Source of the DNA: Hadarchaeum sp964343275
Lineage (GTDB): Archaea; Hadarchaeota; Hadarchaeia; Hadarchaeales; Hadarchaeaceae
Assembly (NCBI GenBank): GCA_964343275.1
Contig: CAYFIY010000004.1
Span: 1-55,723, forward strand
Direction: 5' to 3'
DNA length: 55,723 nt
The notes beneath the pieces are model-generated. The model saw nothing but the letters and a program-made list of their open reading frames with translations, made no database searches and was not told the origin of the DNA. The position numbers were made by a program, and so were the translations under genes. This document shows positions 8,660 to 16,351 of this stretch, piece by piece (the first letter of the stretch is position 1; every line of letters begins with the position of its first letter).

Positions 8660-8977
8660 ATCATTCCCCACTTTAGTTTTTGAGGCTATACGGCTTATTA
8701 CATTAGGCGAAAAAGCAGGATTGAATAGCTCGGAATGGGTGTTATTTGCAGTTTGGTTCGATGGTGCCCCTCATTATTTGTAATGGTAGAGGATACCTAC
8801 TCTAATTTCTTTTTCAAAGCTACTTTCCAACTTATAAATTTGCGAGTTTTTTATATTCGTTTTCTATACTTATCATGACCTTTTTGTAAGAATCTTGGAT
8901 TTGAGAACCGTCTATTTGTTCGTACAGTATTTCATGAGTAAGGTTATTTTATCCGAAAAAATCTATCGATAAATAAT
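8660..8977. other. 318-base intergenic region with a possible gene remnant
   Basis: Mostly AT-rich. On the minus strand 8832-8948 is open and encodes a protein-like tail ending SIENEYKKLANL, but it lacks an initiation codon and is closed upstream by TAA. It may be the end of a lost gene. Nothing else is recognisable. Confidence 0.35.
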
Positions 8978-10087
8978 TCACTTTTTACCCAAGAACTTCT
9001 GCCCCTCGACTTCATTAAGCTTGGCCGGCAAGTACTCGTTGACCACGTAGGCCAGCCCGTACCTGGCAAAGGCCTGCTGCTCCGCTTTCTTGCCTATCTC
9101 CAACATCTTCTTGATCTCATCCTGCCAGAATTTTGTGTTGTAGCGCGGGTCCCTAGCCAGCTGCTTCAGGCGGTTGACGTCCAGATCCCGCAGCTTATCC
9201 GTGGGCAGCTTGTAGTTGACGATGTCGCTGGCCGACACGCCGATGTACTTGGCGTCCGGCACCGCGAGTTCATGATTGATGTAGGCCAGCTTGGCGCTGC
9301 CCGAGATGATGACCATGGCGATGTGGAAGCCGAACGGATCGCCGTCGCAGTTGAGATAAATAGGAAGACCAAGCTCCTCGTTGACTCGCTTCAAAAACCT
9401 TCTAGTGGCACGGGCCGCTTGCCCCTTCAGTCCAACAATTAGAGAATCGAACTTCTTCCAGGCCTTTTCCTGTACCAGCCTGTGGTACATACCCATGGTC
9501 TCCACAGCGATCACCATCTTGGCATTGCATCTGGTGAAATCTACATCGTCGATGGTTGGCGGGATGGTGTATCCACCCCTTCCCGACTTGGTGGCGTCGA
9601 TTTTCACATTTCCCTCGCGCACGACTAATTGACCAAAAACCGCAGCCCCATCCTCTTCAGGAGTCAATCCCAAATTTTCCCTCTTCAGACCGAAGGTAGA
9701 CTCTAGGTCCTCTACGATGGCGTCAGACTCACTCTGCTCGTTGAATGGACCTGCCTCCCAGCCCTCCGCCGTGTAATACATCTCCCTTAAGGTGGCGAAC
9801 TTTCCGCTCTGGATGAGGTCCTTGGCGAAGTCCGCCGCGGTGAGCAGCTGGGCTACCTTCTTCACCTGCGACATGCTCCCTGCCGACCGGATGCCGAACT
9901 TTGGCCCTAGGACGAAGTAGCGGTTCTTCTTGTCGTAGATGATGTTGGTGGTGCTCCGAGACGGTATCTTCAGCTTGGGAGGCCGGGCGTTGCGGATGTC
10001 CTCCACCACTTCATGCCCCAGCTGGGTAAGATCCTCCAGCGCCTTCTTTCTGTGCTGCTCCTGCGTGTGGGCCTTCTTCTTAGGCAT
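8978..10087 (-). CDS. top6A: DNA topoisomerase VI subunit A (Spo11-like)
   Basis: Cleaving subunit of the type IIB topoisomerase that relaxes and decatenates DNA. The winged-helix domain has LREMYYTAEGW with the catalytic tyrosine at 104 or 105, and the Toprim domain has YLNCDGDPFGFHI with the metal-binding acidic residues. Length about 369 residues is usual. The ATG at 10087 lies inside the end of top6B (8-base overlap ATGCCTAA) just after GGTGAGG, so the subunits are translationally coupled. Confidence 0.97.
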   Translation of the reverse strand: MPKKKAHTQEQHRKKALEDLTQLGHEVVEDIRNARPPKLKIPSRSTTNIIYDKKNRYFVLGPKFGIRSAGSMSQVKKVAQLLTAADFAKDLIQSGKFATLREMYYTAEGWEAGPFNEQSESDAIVEDLESTFGLKRENLGLTPEEDGAAVFGQLVVREGNVKIDATKSGRGGYTIPPTIDDVDFTRCNAKMVIAVETMGMYHRLVQEKAWKKFDSLIVGLKGQAARATRRFLKRVNEELGLPIYLNCDGDPFGFHIAMVIISGSAKLAYINHELAVPDAKYIGVSASDIVNYKLPTDKLRDLDVNRLKQLARDPRYNTKFWQDEIKKMLEIGKKAEQQAFARYGLAYVVNEYLPAKLNEVEGQKFLGKK

Positions 10088-11648
10088 GCTCCTCACCGGT
10101 GGCTTTCTTCAACAGGGCCTTGATGTCGGGCTCCTTGACCATGGCCAGCTTGGACGCCTTCTGGGCGATGACCGGGAGATACTGCTCGAACACCCCGGCT
10201 CGCTCCTTCTTCTCCTTGGCTCTGATCCTTTTGAATAGGAACTTCTTCACCTCTCTGGCCGCCTCCATTATCGCCATCCTGATTTCGCCGATGATCTCGG
10301 TCCCGTCTGCGATGGACTGCTTGCCCGTTGAGGCGTAAGGCACGTAGGCGGATGAAACGTTTACCAAGAGTGTTAGGGGTGATGAGTCCACATCCACCCC
10401 GTAGCGTCTCCAGTCGACGCTACGCACGGAGGCAGTTATGGCGCATCCGCCTTGGTCGAAAATCAGCGGTGCGCGGTTGGCAAACCTGATTAGATCCACG
10501 CCGGTATCGTTATCCATTCCCTCGTTATCCAACCTTCCCCCCACCGACTTGCCGGAATTGCCTCCGTACGCTATACCCACCTCCACTATGAATGGCAAAC
10601 CGCCGCGGTAGACTTTCGGCGGTCGGGTGATGGTGTGCAGGAACTCGGGATTCAGGATCTGGCGCATGCCGTTCTCCAGGTCGGTCTTGTCTATCGGCCT
10701 AAGACCCGATGTGGGGGGCGCCATGAGCTTGACATGCTTAAAAGAGGAGACTATGCGCTCGGCCTGCTCCCAGGTCAATGTGGAAGGTGTATTGTTAGGT
10801 TTCACCTTCGCCAGTCCGCAGACCTCCATGGCCTTCCGCTTGCTGACGCGCGACAACTCGTTGGAGAGTAAACTGGAAACAGACCTGGCCTTGGTGTGCC
10901 TCGCCAGCACCAGCAAGTCGTCGGACATTATCCCCCAGGGATGCAGCGGCATGGGTTTAGGCCGTTCGGGGATCTTGGTGGTGGAGTTCTCGAAGATGGT
11001 GAGCACTCCGTCCGGCTCTACGAAGCTGATGCGGGCGTGGGGGTTGGTTATGGCCGTCATCCTGATGTAGTTGAAGGGACCGTAGCGGGAGCGCATATAG
11101 ACCACGTCCTTGGCTTCAATCTCTACCCTGGTGCCCCTCCATTTCCCCTTCAGTTTCTCCCTGCGCAAGACCTTGCCCTCGTTCTTATCCACGTCTATCA
11201 TCACGTCCTCACGGATCACCTCACCGTTGCCGGTTGAGGTCATGACCGTGGTCGGCCTGCCTGAGGTTATCTGTCCGAACATGGTCGCTCCGCTGACACC
11301 GATCCCCTGCTGTCCGCGCTGCTGGGTGGTGCGGTGTAGCTTAGTGCCCGCTAGCATCTTTCCGAAGACGTCAGGGATGTACTGCTCCGGTATGCCAGAG
11401 GCGTTGTCCTCGACCACGATCTTGAGGTGCTCCGGATCATCGTTGACTCGTTTGATGCTGATGTCGATCGTGGGTAGGATCCCAGCCGCCTCCGCGGCGT
11501 CGATGGAATTGGTGATCCCTTCATGGACTATTGTGGTAAGCGACCTGATCTTGCCTGTGTACCCCAGCATGGATGCGTTCCTACGGAAGAATTCGCTGAC
11601 GCTGTGCTCCCTGAACTCACCGAAAAGTTCGTCAGCGACCATCTTCAT
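10080..11648 (-). CDS. top6B: DNA topoisomerase VI subunit B
   Basis: ATPase subunit of topoisomerase VI. GHKL ATP-binding motifs are in order: HEGITNSIDAAEAAGI with the Mg-binding Asn, VVEDNASGIP, and GQQGIGVSGATMFGQI. The transducer domain with the switch lysine follows, for example NEGMDNDTGVDLIRFANRAP. At 522 residues it is the normal size. It lies downstream of a small RHH gene (16-base gap) and overlaps top6A. Confidence 0.97.
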   Translation of the reverse strand: MKMVADELFGEFREHSVSEFFRRNASMLGYTGKIRSLTTIVHEGITNSIDAAEAAGILPTIDISIKRVNDDPEHLKIVVEDNASGIPEQYIPDVFGKMLAGTKLHRTTQQRGQQGIGVSGATMFGQITSGRPTTVMTSTGNGEVIREDVMIDVDKNEGKVLRREKLKGKWRGTRVEIEAKDVVYMRSRYGPFNYIRMTAITNPHARISFVEPDGVLTIFENSTTKIPERPKPMPLHPWGIMSDDLLVLARHTKARSVSSLLSNELSRVSKRKAMEVCGLAKVKPNNTPSTLTWEQAERIVSSFKHVKLMAPPTSGLRPIDKTDLENGMRQILNPEFLHTITRPPKVYRGGLPFIVEVGIAYGGNSGKSVGGRLDNEGMDNDTGVDLIRFANRAPLIFDQGGCAITASVRSVDWRRYGVDVDSSPLTLLVNVSSAYVPYASTGKQSIADGTEIIGEIRMAIMEAAREVKKFLFKRIRAKEKKERAGVFEQYLPVIAQKASKLAMVKEPDIKALLKKATGEEHA

Positions 11649-11663
11649 GATGCGGTGCCTTCC

Positions 11664-11831
11664 CTATTTTTTGGCATTATTTATCAACTCCTTGATCGCC
11701 TCGTTTATGGTGATCCTTCTACCCCTCTTGAGCTGTAATTTTGACACCACTTCCAGCAGTTTCCTGTGTGTGGTGTCTTCGACCTTGAGAGTAACTTTAC
11801 TCGCTTTACTCACATTATTCACATTACTCAT
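11664..11831 (-). CDS. Small ribbon-helix-helix-like DNA-binding protein
   Basis: A 55-residue protein with a polar start, then a beta strand SKVTLKVED, helix THRKLLEVVSKLQLKRG, and RRITINEAIKELINN, the arrangement of Arc/MetJ (RHH) regulators in which a strand pairs across a dimer to enter the DNA groove. It lies between the KH gene and top6B, 16 bases before the latter, so probably in the same transcript. A 23-base imperfect palindrome is found ten bases before its ATG, a good site for autoregulation. The start is the first ATG after that palindrome. Confidence 0.7.
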   Translation of the reverse strand: MSNVNNVSKASKVTLKVEDTTHRKLLEVVSKLQLKRGRRITINEAIKELINNAKK

Positions 11832-11840
11832 AATAATATA

Positions 11841-11863
11841 GTTATTATTGATATTATATTAAC
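11841..11863. promoter_or_regulatory. Palindrome in front of the RHH gene (candidate operator)
   Basis: GTTAtTAT and ATAtTAAC form an imperfect inverted repeat around a 7-base centre, in a very AT-rich stretch containing TATA-like sequence. It lies just upstream of the RHH start, between that gene and the KH gene. A dimeric RHH protein binding here would block the promoter. Function is inferred. Confidence 0.4.
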
Positions 11864-11905
11864 TATTCGGCCTTTTTCTCTCGAAATAACTCAAGAAAGC
11901 GCCAT

Positions 11906-12439
11906 TCATAACCATGGAAACGGCTTGGCCTTCAACTGCCGGCGCTTTCGTTCCAGAAACCGGTAAACAGTCGAGTGCATTGCGCCACCAAGGAGCATAC
12001 CGATGGCCTCTCGGAACACCACCAGCTGCTCGGCCGTCCCGATAGCGGCAACGGTTTTGCCGTAGACAGAGATACAGGTCTCTGTTGTCCGTTCCATGAT
12101 CTCTCTAGTCCTACCCTTTTCCCCTATCAGCCTGCCTCTGAGCCTTAACATGGCGCGTCCGGAATCTCCGGCGAAATCAGTGATGTCGATGATATCCAAA
12201 TACTGGTCGTCGTCCAGCAGCCTGAGCGCGCGTCTGGAGCTGAAACCCCTGGCTATGGCCTTCATGATCTCCTGGGCCTTTAGTGCTCCGATCGGGTCGT
12301 TGCCGGCTTCCACCTTGACGCTGAAGTTTTCGGTGTCGAAAAACAGCTTGGTGTTGGTCTGTCTTTCGATCTCGTGCTTGGTCTCTCCGTTGGGGCCGAT
12401 CGCCACTCCGATTCGCTCCCCAGGAATGCGTATGTACAT
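11906..12439 (-). CDS. KH-domain ribosome-assembly protein (Dim2/Pno1-like)
   Basis: Archaeal protein with two KH domains, related to eukaryotic Pno1/Dim2, which partners Nob1 in maturing the small-subunit rRNA. The first KH has IPGERIGVAIGPNGETKHEI, with the GPNG RNA-binding loop; the second has RGRLIGEKGRTREIMERT with GEKG. Its 177 residues are normal. The ATG at 12439 follows TAGGTG. In many archaea this gene sits between rio1 and top6B; here rio1 and aIF1A are about 42 kb away. Confidence 0.92.
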   Translation of the reverse strand: MYIRIPGERIGVAIGPNGETKHEIERQTNTKLFFDTENFSVKVEAGNDPIGALKAQEIMKAIARGFSSRRALRLLDDDQYLDIIDITDFAGDSGRAMLRLRGRLIGEKGRTREIMERTTETCISVYGKTVAAIGTAEQLVVFREAIGMLLGGAMHSTVYRFLERKRRQLKAKPFPWL

Positions 12440-12558
12440 CAGTTACACCTAATAAGTTCTCTCATTTCATGTTTCTCGGTATGGGCGTCCCGAATTTTTA
12501 AGTCCATTCCTCCGACAGAAACATTTATTTGTTATTAACTAAAATATCATGCGGTAAA

Positions 12559-13173
12559 ATGGATCTGAACTCAATCAAAAATCTAGGAGTTATAGGATCT
12601 ATTTTGATCGTGATCGCCCCTATTTTGATCTCGATCACCAGTCTGGGGCTTGGATTATTCCCTGTTCTGATAGGCATAATAGGTTGGGTATTGGTGCTAA
12701 TAGCTTTGAAGAAGCTGTCGAATCACTATCGCGACGCGAGCATCTTCAAAAACGCTCTTTACGGGGTCATAGTGGGCGTAGTGGGGGTGGTTGTGACTAT
12801 AGCCGCGATGGTGGCGAGATTATTATCCGTGTTGTCTATGAAGGGGATCGCTTTAACCGATGTAACCAGCTTGGACAAACACGCACTGGCATTTAGCAGC
12901 TTGACCAAACCGGGAGTTCTATGGAATCCTATCCTGGCACTTATCGTACCCATAGTGGTGGTGTTCCTCATCTTTTCCATCGTTTCGGCCATCTTCTTCA
13001 GAAGGTCGTTGAGAATCATTTCCACCAAGACCAGGGTGGACTTGTTCGACACTGCAGGATTGGTGATGTTGATAGGGGCATGTTTGACCATTATCATGGT
13101 GGGCGTTTTCGTAATATGGGTAGCGTGGATGTTAGTTGCCGTAGGGTTCTTCTTAATCAAGACAAAGAAATAG
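12559..13173 (+). CDS. DUF996 family membrane protein
   Basis: A protein of about 204 residues with five to six hydrophobic helices. The start MDLNSIKNLGVIGSIL and the middle ALKKLSNHYRDASIFKNALY match the DUF996 family, whose function is unknown. The ATG at 12559 is chosen because upstream codons give no family-like sequence. An AT-rich promoter-like stretch lies just upstream (12520-12545). Confidence 0.75.
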   Translation: MDLNSIKNLGVIGSILIVIAPILISITSLGLGLFPVLIGIIGWVLVLIALKKLSNHYRDASIFKNALYGVIVGVVGVVVTIAAMVARLLSVLSMKGIALTDVTSLDKHALAFSSLTKPGVLWNPILALIVPIVVVFLIFSIVSAIFFRRSLRIISTKTRVDLFDTAGLVMLIGACLTIIMVGVFVIWVAWMLVAVGFFLIKTKK

Positions 13174-13238
13174 TAATAGCGCCAAAATTTTATTAATAAG
13201 GAAAAATCTTAACCTACTCCGGGTAGAGTAGTGATTCG

Positions 13239-13328
13239 GCCGGGGTAGCCAAGTCAGGTTTAAGGCGCACGCCTTGAGAGCGTGTGGCCCTTCGGGCCTC
13301 GGGAGTTCAAATCTCCCCCCCGGCGCCA
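13239..13328 (+). tRNA. tRNA-Ser (anticodon UGA)
   Basis: Acceptor GCCGGGG pairs with CCCCGGC at 13318-13324, followed by discriminator G73 and an encoded CCA. The anticodon stem CACGC/GCGTG encloses loop CTTGAGA, anticodon TGA. A long variable arm with a GGCCC-TTC-GGGCC stem marks it as type II, and G73 fits serine. The T-arm GGGAG-TTCAAAT-CTCCC is complete. Confidence 0.97.
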
Positions 13329-13408
13329 TTTCGCTTTATAACTTGACGAATCACCAAACACTCGAACTCAAACACATACTAATTAACAGCAGAGATATTC
13401 AATGTTGG

Positions 13409-13765
13409 ATGTTGAAGAAGATGATAGTTGGATTACTTGTAGTCATTGTTATAATAATCGCTACGTTTTTCATAGTAACTTAGCCTGCTCCAGAGTCAAC
13501 GTCTACCACAACCCCAACCGTGTCCCTGACGATATCCACGACCACTCCACCTCCGATCCTGGAAATAATAGCGTTCGAGGGAACCGGCAATAAAGCGACT
13601 GATGTGTTCACCTTGAAAAAAGGAATATCAATATTTCATGTAATTTACGACGGCTTCGACCACTTTGCTATATGGCTTTACAATGATAGAGGCAGCTTGG
13701 TTGAAGTTTTGGTCAATCGAATGGGTTCTTTCGCGGAGAGTAAAACGATAGAGGTTACGGACTAA
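13409..13765 (+). pseudogene. Secreted/membrane-anchored protein gene interrupted by in-frame TAG
   Basis: One reading frame encodes an N-terminal hydrophobic anchor (MLKKMIVGLLVVIVIIIATF, residues 1-20), then a TAG at 13481-13483, then a Thr/Ser/Pro linker PAPESTSTTTPT and a domain of about 70 residues ending GSFAESKTIEVTD before TAA. The anchor, linker and domain form a normal archaeal surface-protein layout, and the frame is unchanged across the TAG. It is therefore either a recent nonsense mutation, a readthrough site or a pyrrolysine codon. TAG is an ordinary stop in many neighbours, so a mutation is the simplest reading. The domain is not one I recognise. Confidence 0.6.
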
Positions 13766-13877
13766 ATATTAAGTGTATCGCTAGGAATTCACTACTTCAG
13801 TATAAAAAACGATGGCGATTTGTAAATCATCTTAGGACGGGGATAAGAATCAGACACTGGTAGTCATCTCCTTATAT

Positions 13878-14834
13878 CTATCTGCTGGGGATAGCGAACT
13901 GGATCAGAAGTTCCATAAAGTGAGGGTGGGTTAACTCGTGTGGCGAACTTTTCATAAATTTTCTCAGAGAGCTGATGGTGGTGAAACTCATTCTACTCAA
14001 CTGAACGTCAGAAAAATTCACTATTTCATATCTATAGAACTTAAACCTGTGTGGATATTTCTCATTCTTCAAGTTTTCGTCTGGCCAAACAACTCCAAAT
14101 CGACGTTTTTTCGCCTGAGCGACAGTTTTCTCGTTCCAGTAATTCTTCCTTACTCTGAAAGCCGAGATATTCTTGATCGCCATACTGGGATTTTTTTTGA
14201 TCAGCCGGTAAAATCTCGTTTCCGATAGCCTTGGGGTGAAATAAGGGGGCCCGTTGGAAATAGGACCAAAGAAAATGATTAAATCATTTTTTTGAAATCC
14301 ACTTATCTGGGGTGCTTGATTGAATCTTCCCTCCGTAAAACCCCAAATTCCTTTTTTGAGTCCCACTTCGAGGTTCTTCACCATCTCCCTTGTTACAAAA
14401 ACGACCCAGATTTTTTGGTATTTCCGTTTAAATACTGTCTCCTCATGGAAACTTTTGACAGTCTCGTAGAAAATCTTGCCGGCGTTTGTCTTGAACCACT
14501 TCTTGAAATGTTTTTGATTGACAGGGATTTGCCGTAAGTTACAAATTTCCACATCTTTGTTGAACACCACGAGAAAACCGCCCCTCTTGACAAAATCACC
14601 GTGTCTCCTGGGATTCTTAGCATCGTGATCATAACGGCTCGATAACCACTCTACCTCGGCAGGAGTCGGTTTGCCGTCGATGGTGCAAATTAAATCGGGA
14701 AAATTATCAAATCCCTCGGGATTAAAACTGCAACCCTCGATGGATTTTCCCTCGTCGCCCATCCTAAGCATGTAATGGGAGCAATTTTCTTTAAAATAGA
14801 GTTGTAAAACCTTTTCATCGATCCATTTTGGCAT
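13878..14834 (-). CDS. Putative two-domain nuclease: PD-(D/E)xK-like N-terminus, EVE-like C-terminus
   Basis: A 318-residue protein I do not recognise as a named gene. The N-terminal part has NFPDLICTIDGKPTPAEVEW: Asp47, Glu60 and Glu62 after a strand, the spacing of a restriction-type nuclease core, followed by a strand GGFLVVFN. The C-terminal part has KGIWGFTEGRF (161-171), KNDLIIFFGP (182-191) and KYPHRFKF (259-266), a pattern like EVE/PUA-type domains that recognise modified bases in modification-dependent restriction enzymes. It has no methylase partner nearby. Base composition is more AT-rich than the ribosomal neighbourhood. Function is inferred from motifs only. Confidence 0.5.
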   Translation of the reverse strand: MPKWIDEKVLQLYFKENCSHYMLRMGDEGKSIEGCSFNPEGFDNFPDLICTIDGKPTPAEVEWLSSRYDHDAKNPRRHGDFVKRGGFLVVFNKDVEICNLRQIPVNQKHFKKWFKTNAGKIFYETVKSFHEETVFKRKYQKIWVVFVTREMVKNLEVGLKKGIWGFTEGRFNQAPQISGFQKNDLIIFFGPISNGPPYFTPRLSETRFYRLIKKNPSMAIKNISAFRVRKNYWNEKTVAQAKKRRFGVVWPDENLKNEKYPHRFKFYRYEIVNFSDVQLSRMSFTTISSLRKFMKSSPHELTHPHFMELLIQFAIPSR

Positions 14835-15050
14835 TAGGTCACAGCCTTAAAGCTTAGTTTCCATCTTAACTGGTTAAAACCACCAAATCAGCTTTTCGGT
14901 ACGTCTCTTTAACTTATCTGGATACTTGTCAGCGTCGCGCCGCAAGAGACCAAATTCACGGGGGAACCGCTGGGGTTTTAGGTGAAATCGAGATAAGAAT
15001 AGGTGTTGTTTTCATGGAGCTGGGAATATGAACGCAATAGGTAGTCTTTC

Positions 15051-15797
15051 GTGATCAGGGCAATGATTTTTGACATGGACGGAGTGCTTGTGGCGACGGA
15101 AAAACTCAAGGCCTTGTCCTATGCTCGCGCCGCTAGTAAAATGTCGCCTTCTACAGTTGAGGAGGAGGTCATCGAGTCCTACAAGGAAGTGGTAGGAACC
15201 GAACGCGAGGAAATGGCCAAAGCTTTATTCCGGAAGTTTGACCTTGAGGAAGCGGCCAAGCCGCGTATGGCCGAATTCGGGGTCAGCGCTCCTTGGCAGG
15301 CATTCCTGCAAATGAGGCTAAGAATCTACGAGGCAATTGTGTCTGACCCCGAAGTTCTACGCCAGAGTCGAATACCATACAACATTTCCCTTTTGGATGA
15401 GGCCCGTCGTTATGGATGCAGCATGGCTCTGGTCACTATGTCTCGCAAGGACGCGGTGCAGCGCGTGCTTGAGGCGATCGATCTGAAAGATGCTTTCGAA
15501 GTTGTGGTCACGCGTGAGGATGTGAAGAAGGGCAAGCCGGATCCAGAGATATATAAATTGGCCATAAAGAATCTGGGCGCGCACCCTGCTGAATGTTTGG
15601 TTATTGAGGATTCGGCTGCAGGGGTAAATGCCGCGCTAGCATCCGGGGCATGGTGTATTGCCGTACCAACGCCATTCACCCGCGACATACTTCACGCCGA
15701 ACACTTGATTGAATACCGATGGATAGTAGATGATCCGAATAATTTAGTCCAAGTTGTAAGACGTATGTTTGAGGAGAGAAGACAAGAATTAACTTGA
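15051..15797 (+). CDS. HAD-superfamily hydrolase (phosphatase / phosphomutase-like)
   Basis: A soluble HAD enzyme with motif I DMDGV (nucleophile Asp8, acid/base Asp10), motif II LVTMS, motif III KKGKPDP, and motif IV VIEDSAAGVNAA. A helical cap lies between motifs I and II (about residues 15-95), as in phosphoglycolate phosphatase and beta-phosphoglucomutase subfamilies. The substrate cannot be read from the sequence. The GTG at 15051 follows AGGT; an ATG at 15063 is the alternative start. Confidence 0.88.
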   Translation: MIRAMIFDMDGVLVATEKLKALSYARAASKMSPSTVEEEVIESYKEVVGTEREEMAKALFRKFDLEEAAKPRMAEFGVSAPWQAFLQMRLRIYEAIVSDPEVLRQSRIPYNISLLDEARRYGCSMALVTMSRKDAVQRVLEAIDLKDAFEVVVTREDVKKGKPDPEIYKLAIKNLGAHPAECLVIEDSAAGVNAALASGAWCIAVPTPFTRDILHAEHLIEYRWIVDDPNNLVQVVRRMFEERRQELT

Positions 15798-16351
15798 TTA
15801 GTTGAAAAATCCTAGCTTGAAAAAATTAAAAATAGCTACTTTTTTACGTGTTTAGCATGCCATTCCATCTCTTCAAGAGTGGGAGTTAGTTTCACGCCTA
15901 CCAAGTACAAAAACACTTGTGTTGAAGAGTCTCAGGCAGCGGAAAGAGAACGCAAATCGTTTAACATTTGTTCTTTGTCACTTCCAATCGATTTCAGGTA
16001 ATTTCTAAATGAGCCGAATTATTGTTACAAGTCTGGACGGAATATTCAGAGTCAAGGACGGCATTTTAAAGCGAACCAATATAATTATCGGCAAAAAACA
16101 TAAAATAGCCTTTTTAAAAAATATAAGCTGGGACAGCTTCCGGATATCAAAGGGGCCATAAAATCACTGAAGAAAGTTAACTGAAGATTGTTTGCGATTA
16201 TTTGTCCACCGCGTCGGCCTTTCCGTCGACCACAGATTTAGAGGCTGAGTTCAAGACCTAGTAAGATTTAGCGTTAATTCAGTGGACCGATGGTCGGATT
16301 TGTTAATAATTTCTGTAAAAAGGTTTAAGCCACCCAGAGAGATGATAAGCC
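15798..16351. other. 554-base region with gene remnants
   Basis: No intact recognisable gene. Two minus-strand tails look protein-like and end in normal stops: one at about 15839-15930 ending LEEMEWHAKHVKK, and one at about 16200-16255 ending VVDGKADAVDK; both are closed upstream by stops and lack good starts. On the plus strand a 50-codon frame at 16009-16161 starts with ATG but has no ribosome site. The stretch probably holds decayed genes plus the promoter of the MFS gene. Confidence 0.4.

Noticed and set aside
14834..15050. Gap before the HAD gene as an RNA gene or riboswitch
   Set aside because: No stable structure or known motif seen by eye.
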